From an uncultured Lachnospiraceae bacterium (GTDB lineage Bacteria > Bacillota > Clostridia > Lachnospirales > Lachnospiraceae): a DNA stretch of 64,000 bases. Location: NCBI GenBank assembly GCA_910578715.1, contig CAJTRL010000003.1:1-64000 (forward strand), written 5' to 3'. Numbering within the stretch: the stretch's first letter is position 1; each line of letters begins with the position of its first letter. Position numbers and translations under genes: made by a program. The notes under the pieces were generated by a model, which saw nothing but the letters and a program-made list of their open reading frames with translations, had not been told where the DNA came from and did no database searches. Positions 25,519 to 33,079 of this stretch are shown here, in pieces.

Positions 25519-26700
25519 ATGAAAATCAAAGTAGGTGTATTTTGGGGTGGAAAAAGCGTAGAACATGAAGTTTCCGTAATTTCCGGCATTCAGGCTCTGA
25601 ATGCTTTTGACAGGGAAAAGTACGACCCGGTTCCCATCTACATTACAAAAGAAAACGAGATGTATACCGGGGAAGCAGTCGGAGAGATTAAAAACTACCG
25701 GAACATTCCCGATTTGCTGAAAAAAAGCACCCGCATTTTTTTAATCTGTGAAAGCGGACGATTAAATCTGGTTCAATATCCTGAAAAAAAATTCGGAAAT
25801 TCTGCAGTCGATTATATTGATGTGGCTTTTCCCGTTGTACACGGCGCCAATGTAGAGGACGGTTCTTTACAGGGCTTTCTGCGGCACTACAATATCCCGC
25901 TCGTTGGCTGTGATGTTATGGCAGCAGCGGCGTCTATGGATAAATACGTTATGAAAGCAATTTTAAAAGATAACGATATTCCGATACTTGACTGCGTAAC
26001 GTTGCATGTCAAGGCGTATCAGGCGGATGAGGAAGCGGCATATCATAAAATAGAAAGTAAAATAGGATATCCTGTTATCGTAAAACCTGTCAATCTCGGC
26101 TCCAGCGTGGGCATTAAGGTGGCAAAAGACCGGGAAGGCTTACAGGAAGCGCTGGATTATGCTTATGAGTTCGGCCAGAAGGTTCTGGTTGAGAGAGCCA
26201 TCATGAACTTACGGGAGATTAACTGTGCCGTGCTCGGGGATTACGAAAGCGCTCAGGCTTCCGAATGCGAAGAGCCGATTTCCAGCGATGAAATTTTAAG
26301 CTATGAAGATAAATATGTTGCGGGAGGAAAGGGCGGTTCTGAAGGAATGCGGACGGCAAGAAGAGAGCTTCCCGCCAATCTGACGCCGGAACTTCGTGAA
26401 GAAATCCGGACGCTGGCGGTCAGAACGTTCCAGGCGCTCGATTGCAATGGCGTGGCAAGAATTGATTTTATGATTGATAAAGATAACGGAAAGGTATATG
26501 TGAACGAAATTAATTCTATTCCCGGTTCGCTCTCTTTTTATTTGTGGGAAATCATGGGGAAACCCTATGCGGAGCTTCTTGATGACATGGTGAAGCTCGC
26601 GCTCAAACGGGAACGTGAAGAAAGCGGCTTTATGACTTCCTTCCAGACTAATATCCTGCAAAATGCCAATTTATCAGGCTCCAAAGGCGTTAAGAAATAA
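25519..26700 (+). CDS. ddl: D-alanine--D-alanine ligase
   Basis: 393 residues, ATP-grasp enzyme making D-Ala-D-Ala. Motifs: GGKSVEHEVSVISG, FPVVHGANVEDGSLQGF, VIVKPVNLGSSVGIKVA, and the C-terminal RIDFMIDKDNGKVYVNEINSIPGS metal/ATP part. The omega-loop contains DKYVAG, with the Lys-Tyr pair typical of D-Ala-D-Ala enzymes and not the His of VanA-type D-lactate ligases; specificity is inferred from this. Located just after the MurF-like gene. The C-terminal tail is about 20 residues longer than typical. Confidence 0.93.
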   Translation: MKIKVGVFWGGKSVEHEVSVISGIQALNAFDREKYDPVPIYITKENEMYTGEAVGEIKNYRNIPDLLKKSTRIFLICESGRLNLVQYPEKKFGNSAVDYIDVAFPVVHGANVEDGSLQGFLRHYNIPLVGCDVMAAAASMDKYVMKAILKDNDIPILDCVTLHVKAYQADEEAAYHKIESKIGYPVIVKPVNLGSSVGIKVAKDREGLQEALDYAYEFGQKVLVERAIMNLREINCAVLGDYESAQASECEEPISSDEILSYEDKYVAGGKGGSEGMRTARRELPANLTPELREEIRTLAVRTFQALDCNGVARIDFMIDKDNGKVYVNEINSIPGSLSFYLWEIMGKPYAELLDDMVKLALKREREESGFMTSFQTNILQNANLSGSKGVKK

Positions 26701-26750
26701 GTTGAAGGAGCATGAAATAAGCATTCGAAAAAATAAAATGATTCAGGTAT

Positions 26751-26819
26751 AAACTCCCACCATTTACAGATACTAGTAGCACGACTTATTTAAAATACTA
26801 TTAGCGTAAATGGAGGTTT
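26751..26819 (+). promoter_or_regulatory. Inverted repeat enclosing the spoVT leader and SD
   Basis: CCATTTAC (26760-26767) and GTAAATGG (26806-26813) are a perfect 8-base inverted repeat. Pairing continues imperfectly so that the spoVT SD (TGGAGG) would lie in the right arm. Between the arms are two similar direct copies, ATACTAGTAG and ATACTATTAG. It could be an operator (AbrB-type proteins often autoregulate) or an RNA hairpin masking the SD. Confidence 0.5.
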
Positions 26820-26826
26820 TTATCAA

Positions 26827-27372
26827 ATGAAAGCAACAGGAATCGTTAGAAGAATAGATGACTTGGGACGTATTGTTATTCCGAAGGAAATCCGCCGGAC
26901 TCTGCGGATAAGAGAGGCGGACCCGCTCGAAATTTACACCGACAGAGAAGGCGAAATTATTTTAAAGAAATATTCCCCAATCGGCGAGATGGGAACATTT
27001 GCCAAACAATATGCGGAAAGCATGGCCCAGGTGTCCGGCCATATTGCAATGATTGCCGACAGAGACCAGTTTATTGCCGTTTCGGGCGGCATGAAAAACG
27101 TTCTTGGCAAATCCATCAGCCGTGATTTGGAAGAGAAAATCAATAACAGAGAAAGCGTTGTGGCGACCAAAGGCGACCGGAATTTTATTCCCGTATGCCA
27201 TGAGACGGAAGATGAATACCAGCATGAAGCAATCAGCCCGATTATTTGTGAAGGAGATGTTATCGGTGCGGTTATTTTGCTGGAAATGGATAATAAATCG
27301 AAAATGGGCGAAGTGGAACAGAAACTGATTCAGTCAGCGGCCGGATTTCTGGGAAGGCAGATGGAGCAGTAA
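26827..27372 (+). CDS. spoVT: Stage V sporulation protein T
   Basis: 181 residues. An AbrB-type swapped-hairpin DNA-binding domain at 1-50 (MKATGIVRRIDDLGRIVIPKEIRRTL) and a GAF-like domain at about 55-178. SpoVT modulates forespore sigma-G genes. Its position a few genes downstream of pth-mfd matches Bacillus, where spoVT follows mfd. SD TGGAGG precedes the ATG. Confidence 0.94.
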   Translation: MKATGIVRRIDDLGRIVIPKEIRRTLRIREADPLEIYTDREGEIILKKYSPIGEMGTFAKQYAESMAQVSGHIAMIADRDQFIAVSGGMKNVLGKSISRDLEEKINNRESVVATKGDRNFIPVCHETEDEYQHEAISPIICEGDVIGAVILLEMDNKSKMGEVEQKLIQSAAGFLGRQMEQ

Positions 27373-27447
27373 AGAAAGGCTCATCCGGGGAGCAGACCTT
27401 GCAGACCCTGGAAAGCGGCGGAGGCGTTTTGGATGGAAATATTATGT

Positions 27448-27486
27448 AGGAAAGAGCAGAGCCAAAATATGGCGCTGCTCTTTCCT
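27448..27486. terminator. 12-bp perfect hairpin after spoVT
   Basis: AGGAAAGAGCAG pairs perfectly with CTGCTCTTTCCT around a 15-base loop with an inner GCC/GGC pairing. No long T-run follows, so it is a likely but not classical terminator. Confidence 0.6.
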
Positions 27487-27825
27487 GATAATACATGTCC
27501 TACATTGGTTTTCAAATTTACATGAATCCTGAAATGGTCACGACTTTGCTTTTGTATAAACTTGAAATGCTATTCTTTTTAGAATTATGTAATATTTTAG
27601 CCTTTTTACATAAGCGCTAACGCTATGTCAGTCTCCTTCCATAAATAACCCTCCCTTGAAAGTCTGAGAGCCGGAATTATTTTGGCTAAAATAACATTTT
27701 TGCATAATTGTCTTGCAAGCGGCTCTGCTTATTAATAGTCATTGTATCGAACGTACATTCTCTTTATATTATATCGCATAAATAATAATATTCAAGTCTT
27801 GACTTTAAAAAATTTTTCTAAACAC
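27487..27825. other. AT-rich intergenic region
   Basis: Marks the change from GC-richer core genes to the AT-rich accessory stretch. One small dyad (ACATAAGCG / CGCTATGT, near 27610-27630) is present. No ORF or RNA gene that I can defend. Confidence 0.4.
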
Positions 27826-30204
27826 TTAAAAAGTCCACTCAATAGCATAAGTGTAGTTTATATTGGCATTTATAATCGGATACTCATATACGGTTCTTTC
27901 ACCGCAATCCGGAAGTTCGATTAAAGGCGTTTCGCTGATGAGCGTTTCCATTTTTAAATCCGCATAGATAACCGCTCTGACATTGTGAAAAATATCGTCT
28001 TCCTTATTGCAGGAGATTCTTAAAACAAGCCGGTCAGTCTGGTTTTTTACCATATGTGCCAGATAAGGCTCCATAACATTTTTCTCGTCTTTGGCTTTGG
28101 TCAGTATTTGATATTTGAGCGCGTCTCCTTTTCGACGGTTTGCGATGATTTTATGGGTATAGGGCATGGATTCTTTTGATTCCATAAGGGTAATATCGGC
28201 ATCGCTTTTTTCATTTATTAAGGTGGTTCCATCATATGAACTGCCGGTCCATATGATTTTTCTGGTAATTTCACTTATTTCATCTTTTAATATTTCAGCA
28301 TTAATTGTTCTAAAACATTCGATATCGTTCCTGCTTTGTATAAACCGGAAATCTATTTCCATATTCGTATATCGGATGTCAGAATATTTTAGCTCTGTTT
28401 GGTCAGATTTGTTAGTAATTAATTTTTTGATATTGATATCTGTTAATAATTCGATTTCATCTTTCGTGGCAATTCGTGGTTCGTAAAAATCCAAATAGGT
28501 CTGCCCGATTGCTCCATAAAAGAGCTTCATTTCCGGATTGTCTTTTTTCCCGAAAGATAAAATGTGCTTTTGAGAAATTCCGGGATAAGGATTTATATAA
28601 TATATATTTTTAATCCCAAGCTGATATGCCTTTTTGGCACATAATTCACAGGGACTTGCCGTAGTGAACAAATTGCCGTTTTTAACCTGGGTACCTCCAT
28701 ATTTGGAAATTTGCAGAAATGCGTTTTCCTCCGCATGAAGAGAACGTGTATATACCTGATTGCGTTCGCCAGTAATGCTATTGTATACGTCTTTGAAGCA
28801 ATAAGGCATACAGCGCCCATACAATTTACTCTTTGTATAATAATTAATTTTTTCTATTGCATTTGAAAATTCTTTATTTTCAATTTCAAATTCGCTGTAG
28901 CTTTCGTGGTCTTTATTCTGGCAATAGGATGCGGAGTCTCTTAACAGGCAGGGTATTTGTCCTTTCGGAACATCATTCCATCCCACGGACTGGATGGAGT
29001 AGTCTTCGCGGGTCACGACTGCGCCTACCTGCCGTGATAAACAACCTGAATTAAACTTGGTATTATAGGCAAGCTGCATACAGCGCTCAATATGCGAAGG
29101 CGTAATCAGTCCGGGATGAATGATTAATGAAATATATTTAATTAATTGTCTGGTTAAATCATAATATTTACCATTCTTAATATTCGGATTATAAACATGG
29201 ATTCCGGCATATTCAATGCAACTTTCTATGCTTTGATGATAAAATACTTCCTGAGGATATTTCATTTTCTGCGCATATTCGATGGCATCCAGATTTGCTA
29301 ATTCTTCTGAAGTCAAATTGCGCAGACGTCCGCATCGGTCGCTGTCATCCGTGCTGACCGCCATAAGATAAAATGCCCTGTACTTGTCTTTTAGGAACAT
29401 TGCTTCATAGGGATTGCGAATTGCATCGATACATATGCGCGTGGACCGGATATTGTTTGATTCGTTGTAAAGGCTGATGATTTCGATTAAATTTGCAATC
29501 CGTTTTGCGAAGAGACGGTATTTCTTTTCATCAAAATTGCTGTTAAGAGGGCTTCCGGAACAACGTATGTTATTTCCGAACTGCTGCATTATGTAAGTAT
29601 AAAGGTGAAATTTTGACTGCTGTTTTCCCTTCAGTTTATCCGTATATGTTTCGTAACAGGAATAGGAATCCACTACATTGCGAAAACGTTTTTTAAAGTC
29701 TTTCAACGTTTCCAAATAAAATTTATAGTAATCGGATATCGCATTAGTACTTAATTGTGATATGTTAATTTTCTCAGGGTCCAGCGAATATTTCTGGCAT
29801 TCATTAAACATATACCGCATTTGTTTAATATTTTCAATAACTTTATCTTTTTCACCTATATTAATGGTTTCTTTTCTTGCTTCGTCTGTAATATTTTTAA
29901 TGTATTCACATAAAGAATCAATTCCCAATTCGAGCACGCTTGCAAATATTAATCCGCTGACTTCGATTACCGAAAAGGGCTGCCACCGTCCGGGCACTTT
30001 CATATATTTATGTATGATACGTTCTTTTCGTTCTTCTCTGTTTTGGAAATCATACTGCTTTGCACTGTGTAAATCTAAATCCTGGAACTCTTTCTTTTCC
30101 AGTATTTTGGCAACGGTACTACAGCCGGAACCGGTCCGTCCGGTCAGTCCAATGATGATTAAACTTTCTTTTCCTTCATAGACTTGTGAAATTGCATCCT
30201 TCAT
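27826..30204 (-). CDS. P-loop / dCTP deaminase-like protein, candidate anti-phage deaminase
   Basis: About 792 residues from ATG at 30204 (a start at 30216 or further upstream is possible). The N-terminus has a P-loop-like GLTGRTGSGCST (about 19-30) in which the Walker lysine is cysteine. A long helical region follows, then a zinc cytidine/dCMP deaminase domain (about 370-590): CLSRQVGAVVT, LHAEENAF (ligand H490, catalytic E492) and PCELC (ligands C519, C522). The last about 190 residues form an additional domain I do not recognise. A kinase-like P-loop domain fused to a deaminase is the architecture of defence dCTP deaminases that deplete dCTP on infection; the assignment is by this resemblance. 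The gene is AT-richer than its neighbours, suggesting transfer. No operon partner on its strand. Confidence 0.75.
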   Translation of the reverse strand: MKDAISQVYEGKESLIIIGLTGRTGSGCSTVAKILEKKEFQDLDLHSAKQYDFQNREERKERIIHKYMKVPGRWQPFSVIEVSGLIFASVLELGIDSLCEYIKNITDEARKETINIGEKDKVIENIKQMRYMFNECQKYSLDPEKINISQLSTNAISDYYKFYLETLKDFKKRFRNVVDSYSCYETYTDKLKGKQQSKFHLYTYIMQQFGNNIRCSGSPLNSNFDEKKYRLFAKRIANLIEIISLYNESNNIRSTRICIDAIRNPYEAMFLKDKYRAFYLMAVSTDDSDRCGRLRNLTSEELANLDAIEYAQKMKYPQEVFYHQSIESCIEYAGIHVYNPNIKNGKYYDLTRQLIKYISLIIHPGLITPSHIERCMQLAYNTKFNSGCLSRQVGAVVTREDYSIQSVGWNDVPKGQIPCLLRDSASYCQNKDHESYSEFEIENKEFSNAIEKINYYTKSKLYGRCMPYCFKDVYNSITGERNQVYTRSLHAEENAFLQISKYGGTQVKNGNLFTTASPCELCAKKAYQLGIKNIYYINPYPGISQKHILSFGKKDNPEMKLFYGAIGQTYLDFYEPRIATKDEIELLTDINIKKLITNKSDQTELKYSDIRYTNMEIDFRFIQSRNDIECFRTINAEILKDEISEITRKIIWTGSSYDGTTLINEKSDADITLMESKESMPYTHKIIANRRKGDALKYQILTKAKDEKNVMEPYLAHMVKNQTDRLVLRISCNKEDDIFHNVRAVIYADLKMETLISETPLIELPDCGERTVYEYPIINANINYTYAIEWTF

Positions 30205-30521
30205 GTTATTAACCATTCCTTTCTCATAGCCTGTGAACTTTGGGCCGGCGCTGAAAGCGTACCGGCACAAAACCGCAATTGAAAAATCGGGTCCAATATA
30301 ATGATAAAGCATCTGTGCCTGTCATTATTATAAAAAACCATTCTTATAATATTTTACCAAGTTTCGACCATTTATGATTGACAATTTTTTTAATATTTTT
30401 GTCTTTTTTTGCCGTATGAAAGTGTTTTATAGAAATAATATACCTTGTTTCATCATCAAAGCCTTTCATTGACATGAACAAAATGTTTCTGTAAGATGAA
30501 ATTGGAGAATATCAGAAAATC

Positions 30522-31034
30522 ATGGACAAAACAGCAAAAATAATCGACATTCACGGTGCAAATGAATATAAAACCATTTCTAAAACGCGCGCGGCCAGCA
30601 GGGGAATTGTGATAGAAAATGCGCGGATGCTTATTTCGCATGAAGAAAACGTGGATTATTACTCAATTCCGGGCGGCGGTCTGGAAAAAGGAGAAACGCC
30701 GGAAGAAGGATGTATCCGCGAAGTCCGCGAGGAAACAGGATATCTGGTAAAACCGGTCTGCCATTTTCTTACGATAAATGAATACTACGAAGAATACAAG
30801 TATACAAGCTATTATTTTCTCTGTGATATTATCGGAAAATCGAAACAGAATTTAACCGCGAATGAAATAGAGCGGGGGCTGGTTCCCAAATGGATGGAGC
30901 CGGATAAAATGCTTGAAATATATGCAAAGCATGGGGACTACGCATCGACGAACGAAGAGAGGCGCGGCGCATATATGCGGGAGTACACTGCGCTTTCGGA
31001 ATATCTGGAACGGTATAAGAAAGTATTGGAATGA
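30522..31034 (+). CDS. Nudix hydrolase
   Basis: 170 residues. The Nudix box GGGLEKGETPEEGCIREVREETGY matches GX5EX7REUXEEXGU exactly (shown in part: GETPEEG and REVREETGY), so it should hydrolyse a nucleoside-diphosphate-linked substrate with Mg2+. Substrate unknown. It is divergent from the deaminase-like gene and four bases from an upstream in-frame extension of the phosphoesterase gene. Confidence 0.9.
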   Translation: MDKTAKIIDIHGANEYKTISKTRAASRGIVIENARMLISHEENVDYYSIPGGGLEKGETPEEGCIREVREETGYLVKPVCHFLTINEYYEEYKYTSYYFLCDIIGKSKQNLTANEIERGLVPKWMEPDKMLEIYAKHGDYASTNEERRGAYMREYTALSEYLERYKKVLE

Positions 31035-31129
31035 GATTGAAAAGATTCCGGAAGGGATTATCATTGAAAACCAGACCGCCGGGAGCGGAACAGAATAAAT
31101 TTAAAACGTATTGGCAGGAGGGCCAGGTG

Positions 31130-31975
31130 ATGAATATTGCGGTCTTATCGGATATACATGGAAATCATGTCGCTTTGGAAAAATGTGTTCAGTCTGCATT
31201 GGATAATGGCGTGGAACGATTCTTGTTTTTGGGGGATTATCTGGGAGAACTGGCATTTCCTCAAAAGACGATGGAAATCATTTATTCTTTGAAGGAAAAA
31301 TACCAGTGCTGGTTTATCAAAGGAAATAAAGAGGACTACTGGCTCGGTTATGACAATACATGGAAAGAATATGATTCCACAACGGGAGCCCTGTACTATA
31401 CATATCATCAATTAACCGAACAGGATTTGACTTTTTTCAAAGGACTAAAAATCTGTGAAAATATTATACTGCCCGGACTTCCGGTAATTACCGCGTGTCA
31501 TGGCTCGCCGGGGAAAGTAAACGAGAAAATGCTTCCGAATAATGAAAGAACTTTTTCTGCCATAGAAAAAAATGATTCGGATTATATCGTCTGTGGGCAT
31601 ACACATATTCAAAATGCAATGGAACATAACGGCAAAAGAGTCTGGAATCCGGGTTCAGTCGGGGTATCTGTCAATGGACAGGGAAAGGCACAGTTTCTGA
31701 TATTAAAAGGTGAATCTTCCAAATGGCGCGCGGAATTTTTTTCCGTGGATTACGATGTGGAACAGGTGATAAAAGAATTACACCAGTCAGGCCTGTATGA
31801 AAAGGCGCCGGGATGGTGCAGTGTGACCGAACATCTATTGCGGACGGGAGAAACGCCGCACGGCAGTGTACTGGGAAGGGCAATGTCTTTGTGCTCTCAG
31901 GCAGAAGGAAGCTGTCACTGGCCCGATATCCCGGAAAAATACTGGCGGCAGGCAGTCGGAGAAATGATTGGATAA
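31130..31975 (+). CDS. Calcineurin-like metallophosphoesterase
   Basis: 281 residues. Metal-binding motifs in order: LSDIHGNH (D/H), FLGDYLGE, GNKEDY, ACHGSPG and CGHTHIQ, ending with WNPGSVG, which is the MPE/YfcE-type layout. Cytoplasmic phosphodiesterase or phosphatase of unknown substrate; C-terminal extension of about 80 residues. The start is ATG at 31130 after AGGAGGGCC. Probably co-transcribed with the Nudix gene. Confidence 0.88.
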   Translation: MNIAVLSDIHGNHVALEKCVQSALDNGVERFLFLGDYLGELAFPQKTMEIIYSLKEKYQCWFIKGNKEDYWLGYDNTWKEYDSTTGALYYTYHQLTEQDLTFFKGLKICENIILPGLPVITACHGSPGKVNEKMLPNNERTFSAIEKNDSDYIVCGHTHIQNAMEHNGKRVWNPGSVGVSVNGQGKAQFLILKGESSKWRAEFFSVDYDVEQVIKELHQSGLYEKAPGWCSVTEHLLRTGETPHGSVLGRAMSLCSQAEGSCHWPDIPEKYWRQAVGEMIG

Positions 31976-32011
31976 AACGGATTGATAAAATTGACATTTC
32001 CGGTCTGCCTG

Positions 32012-32635
32012 TCAAACCTCCGGCCGCACCCTGGTCTGCTCATTAAAAACAATAACGGCCTCACGCAGTTCATAAGGCCCCATTTCATAAAAATCTTTTC
32101 CGGTACGGTTGAGGCGTTCGGCGGAAACGAGACGGTTGGCCCGTTTGGGCTGGCCGTTTATGAACTCGATGCCAGGGCCGTCGTATTCTTCGCTCAGCTC
32201 CGGGTCATCTTCTTCCTCATAATAAGGGTCGAACAAGTACAGACTGTCGTTTTCAATGCCTGTCAGAAGAACATAATGAGATACCTCAAGAAACAGGCGC
32301 AGAACGACAACGCCTCCCTGACGAAGCGCGCGGGAGATTTTACCAGATGGACTGATATGTACTTCTTCCCCGGACAGAAATTCACAGGAAATCGGGAACC
32401 GTTTTATCTGGCCGAACTGGTTGAGCCAGTCGGAGAGAAATCTCATAGCGGATGCGGAAGTGCCGCGTTTGCCGATTTCACCTTCCTCATTATAAGAATC
32501 CATGGAATAGAGCATAATATATTTGATGATATCGGGACAGATGTCTTCTCTATCGAAAAGAAACCGAATCGCATTGGTCAGCGAAACAGGACCGCAATCG
32601 TATTCGCTGGACTGATAATTGAGCAGATTTTTCAT
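32012..32635 (-). CDS. C39-like peptidase-fold protein
   Basis: 207 residues. EYDCGPVSLTNAI (Cys14), EVSHYVLLTGI (His120) and LFDPYY (Asp136) form the Cys-His-Asp set of the C39 bacteriocin-processing peptidase fold. There is no signal peptide, transporter domain or bacteriocin gene beside it, so it may process a cytoplasmic substrate or be involved in something unrelated. Monocistronic, SD weak. Confidence 0.75.
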   Translation of the reverse strand: MKNLLNYQSSEYDCGPVSLTNAIRFLFDREDICPDIIKYIMLYSMDSYNEEGEIGKRGTSASAMRFLSDWLNQFGQIKRFPISCEFLSGEEVHISPSGKISRALRQGGVVVLRLFLEVSHYVLLTGIENDSLYLFDPYYEEEDDPELSEEYDGPGIEFINGQPKRANRLVSAERLNRTGKDFYEMGPYELREAVIVFNEQTRVRPEV

Positions 32636-32782
32636 CGTTCGGGATACCTTTCACAATTATTTTCATCATGTGTTTAAGTTCTTTTATTACATCAAAGTGA
32701 TTGTAATATACAACGGATAAGGGGGGATTGTCAAGATGGCGGCTGTCTGCTTGCCCGGCTGCCAATCCCGACACAGATGGGG

Positions 32783-32970
32783 TGTCAGTTCAGCCATGCC
32801 ATTCATAAGTCACCAGAAGATACATCTCGACGAATGATATTACGAATTGGCTGGTGACTTATTTCATGTCGGGCATCCGCCCTATAAAATGAAATATACA
32901 AAATGTCTTATGTGAGCAAGCTCCCAACGGCATTTTGCATATTCCATTTTGCATGGCTGAATTGTTACAC
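32783..32970. repeat. Composite palindromic element, family 2 (copies D and A)
   Basis: The left end GTGTCAGTTCAGCCATGC pairs with the right-end tail GCATGGCTGAATTGTTACAC. Inside are two hairpins: ATAAGTCACCAG (32805-32816) with CTGGTGACTTAT (32851-32862), and a 22-base imperfect stem (32886-32907 with 32929-32950) around the loop TTATGTGAGCAAGCTCCCAA. The first hairpin recurs inverted at 43899-43990, the second with different arms but the same loop at 47593-47693. Confidence 0.85.
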
Positions 32971-32987
32971 AAATCTTTAAAAAAAGA

Positions 32988-33016
32988 TTGACAATAGTAA
33001 TATATGGAAATATAAT
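32988..33016 (+). promoter_or_regulatory. Consensus sigma-A promoter of the oligopeptide operon
   Basis: TTGACA and TATAAT with a 17-base spacer, 20 bases downstream of the family 2 repeat tail and about 60 bases before the binding-protein start. Confidence 0.85.
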
Positions 33017-33079
33017 ATACGAAATTCCTAGTTAAATGGTAGGAAGTGAACCGGAAACGGTTTGAGGAAGAGGAGGAGT

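Noticed and set aside
25519..26700. VanA-type D-Ala-D-lactate ligase
   Set aside because: The omega-loop carries Lys-Tyr as in D-Ala-D-Ala ligases and there are no vanH or vanX neighbours.
32012..32635. Bacteriocin-processing C39 system
   Set aside because: No leader-peptide gene, ABC transporter fusion or secretion partner is nearby.
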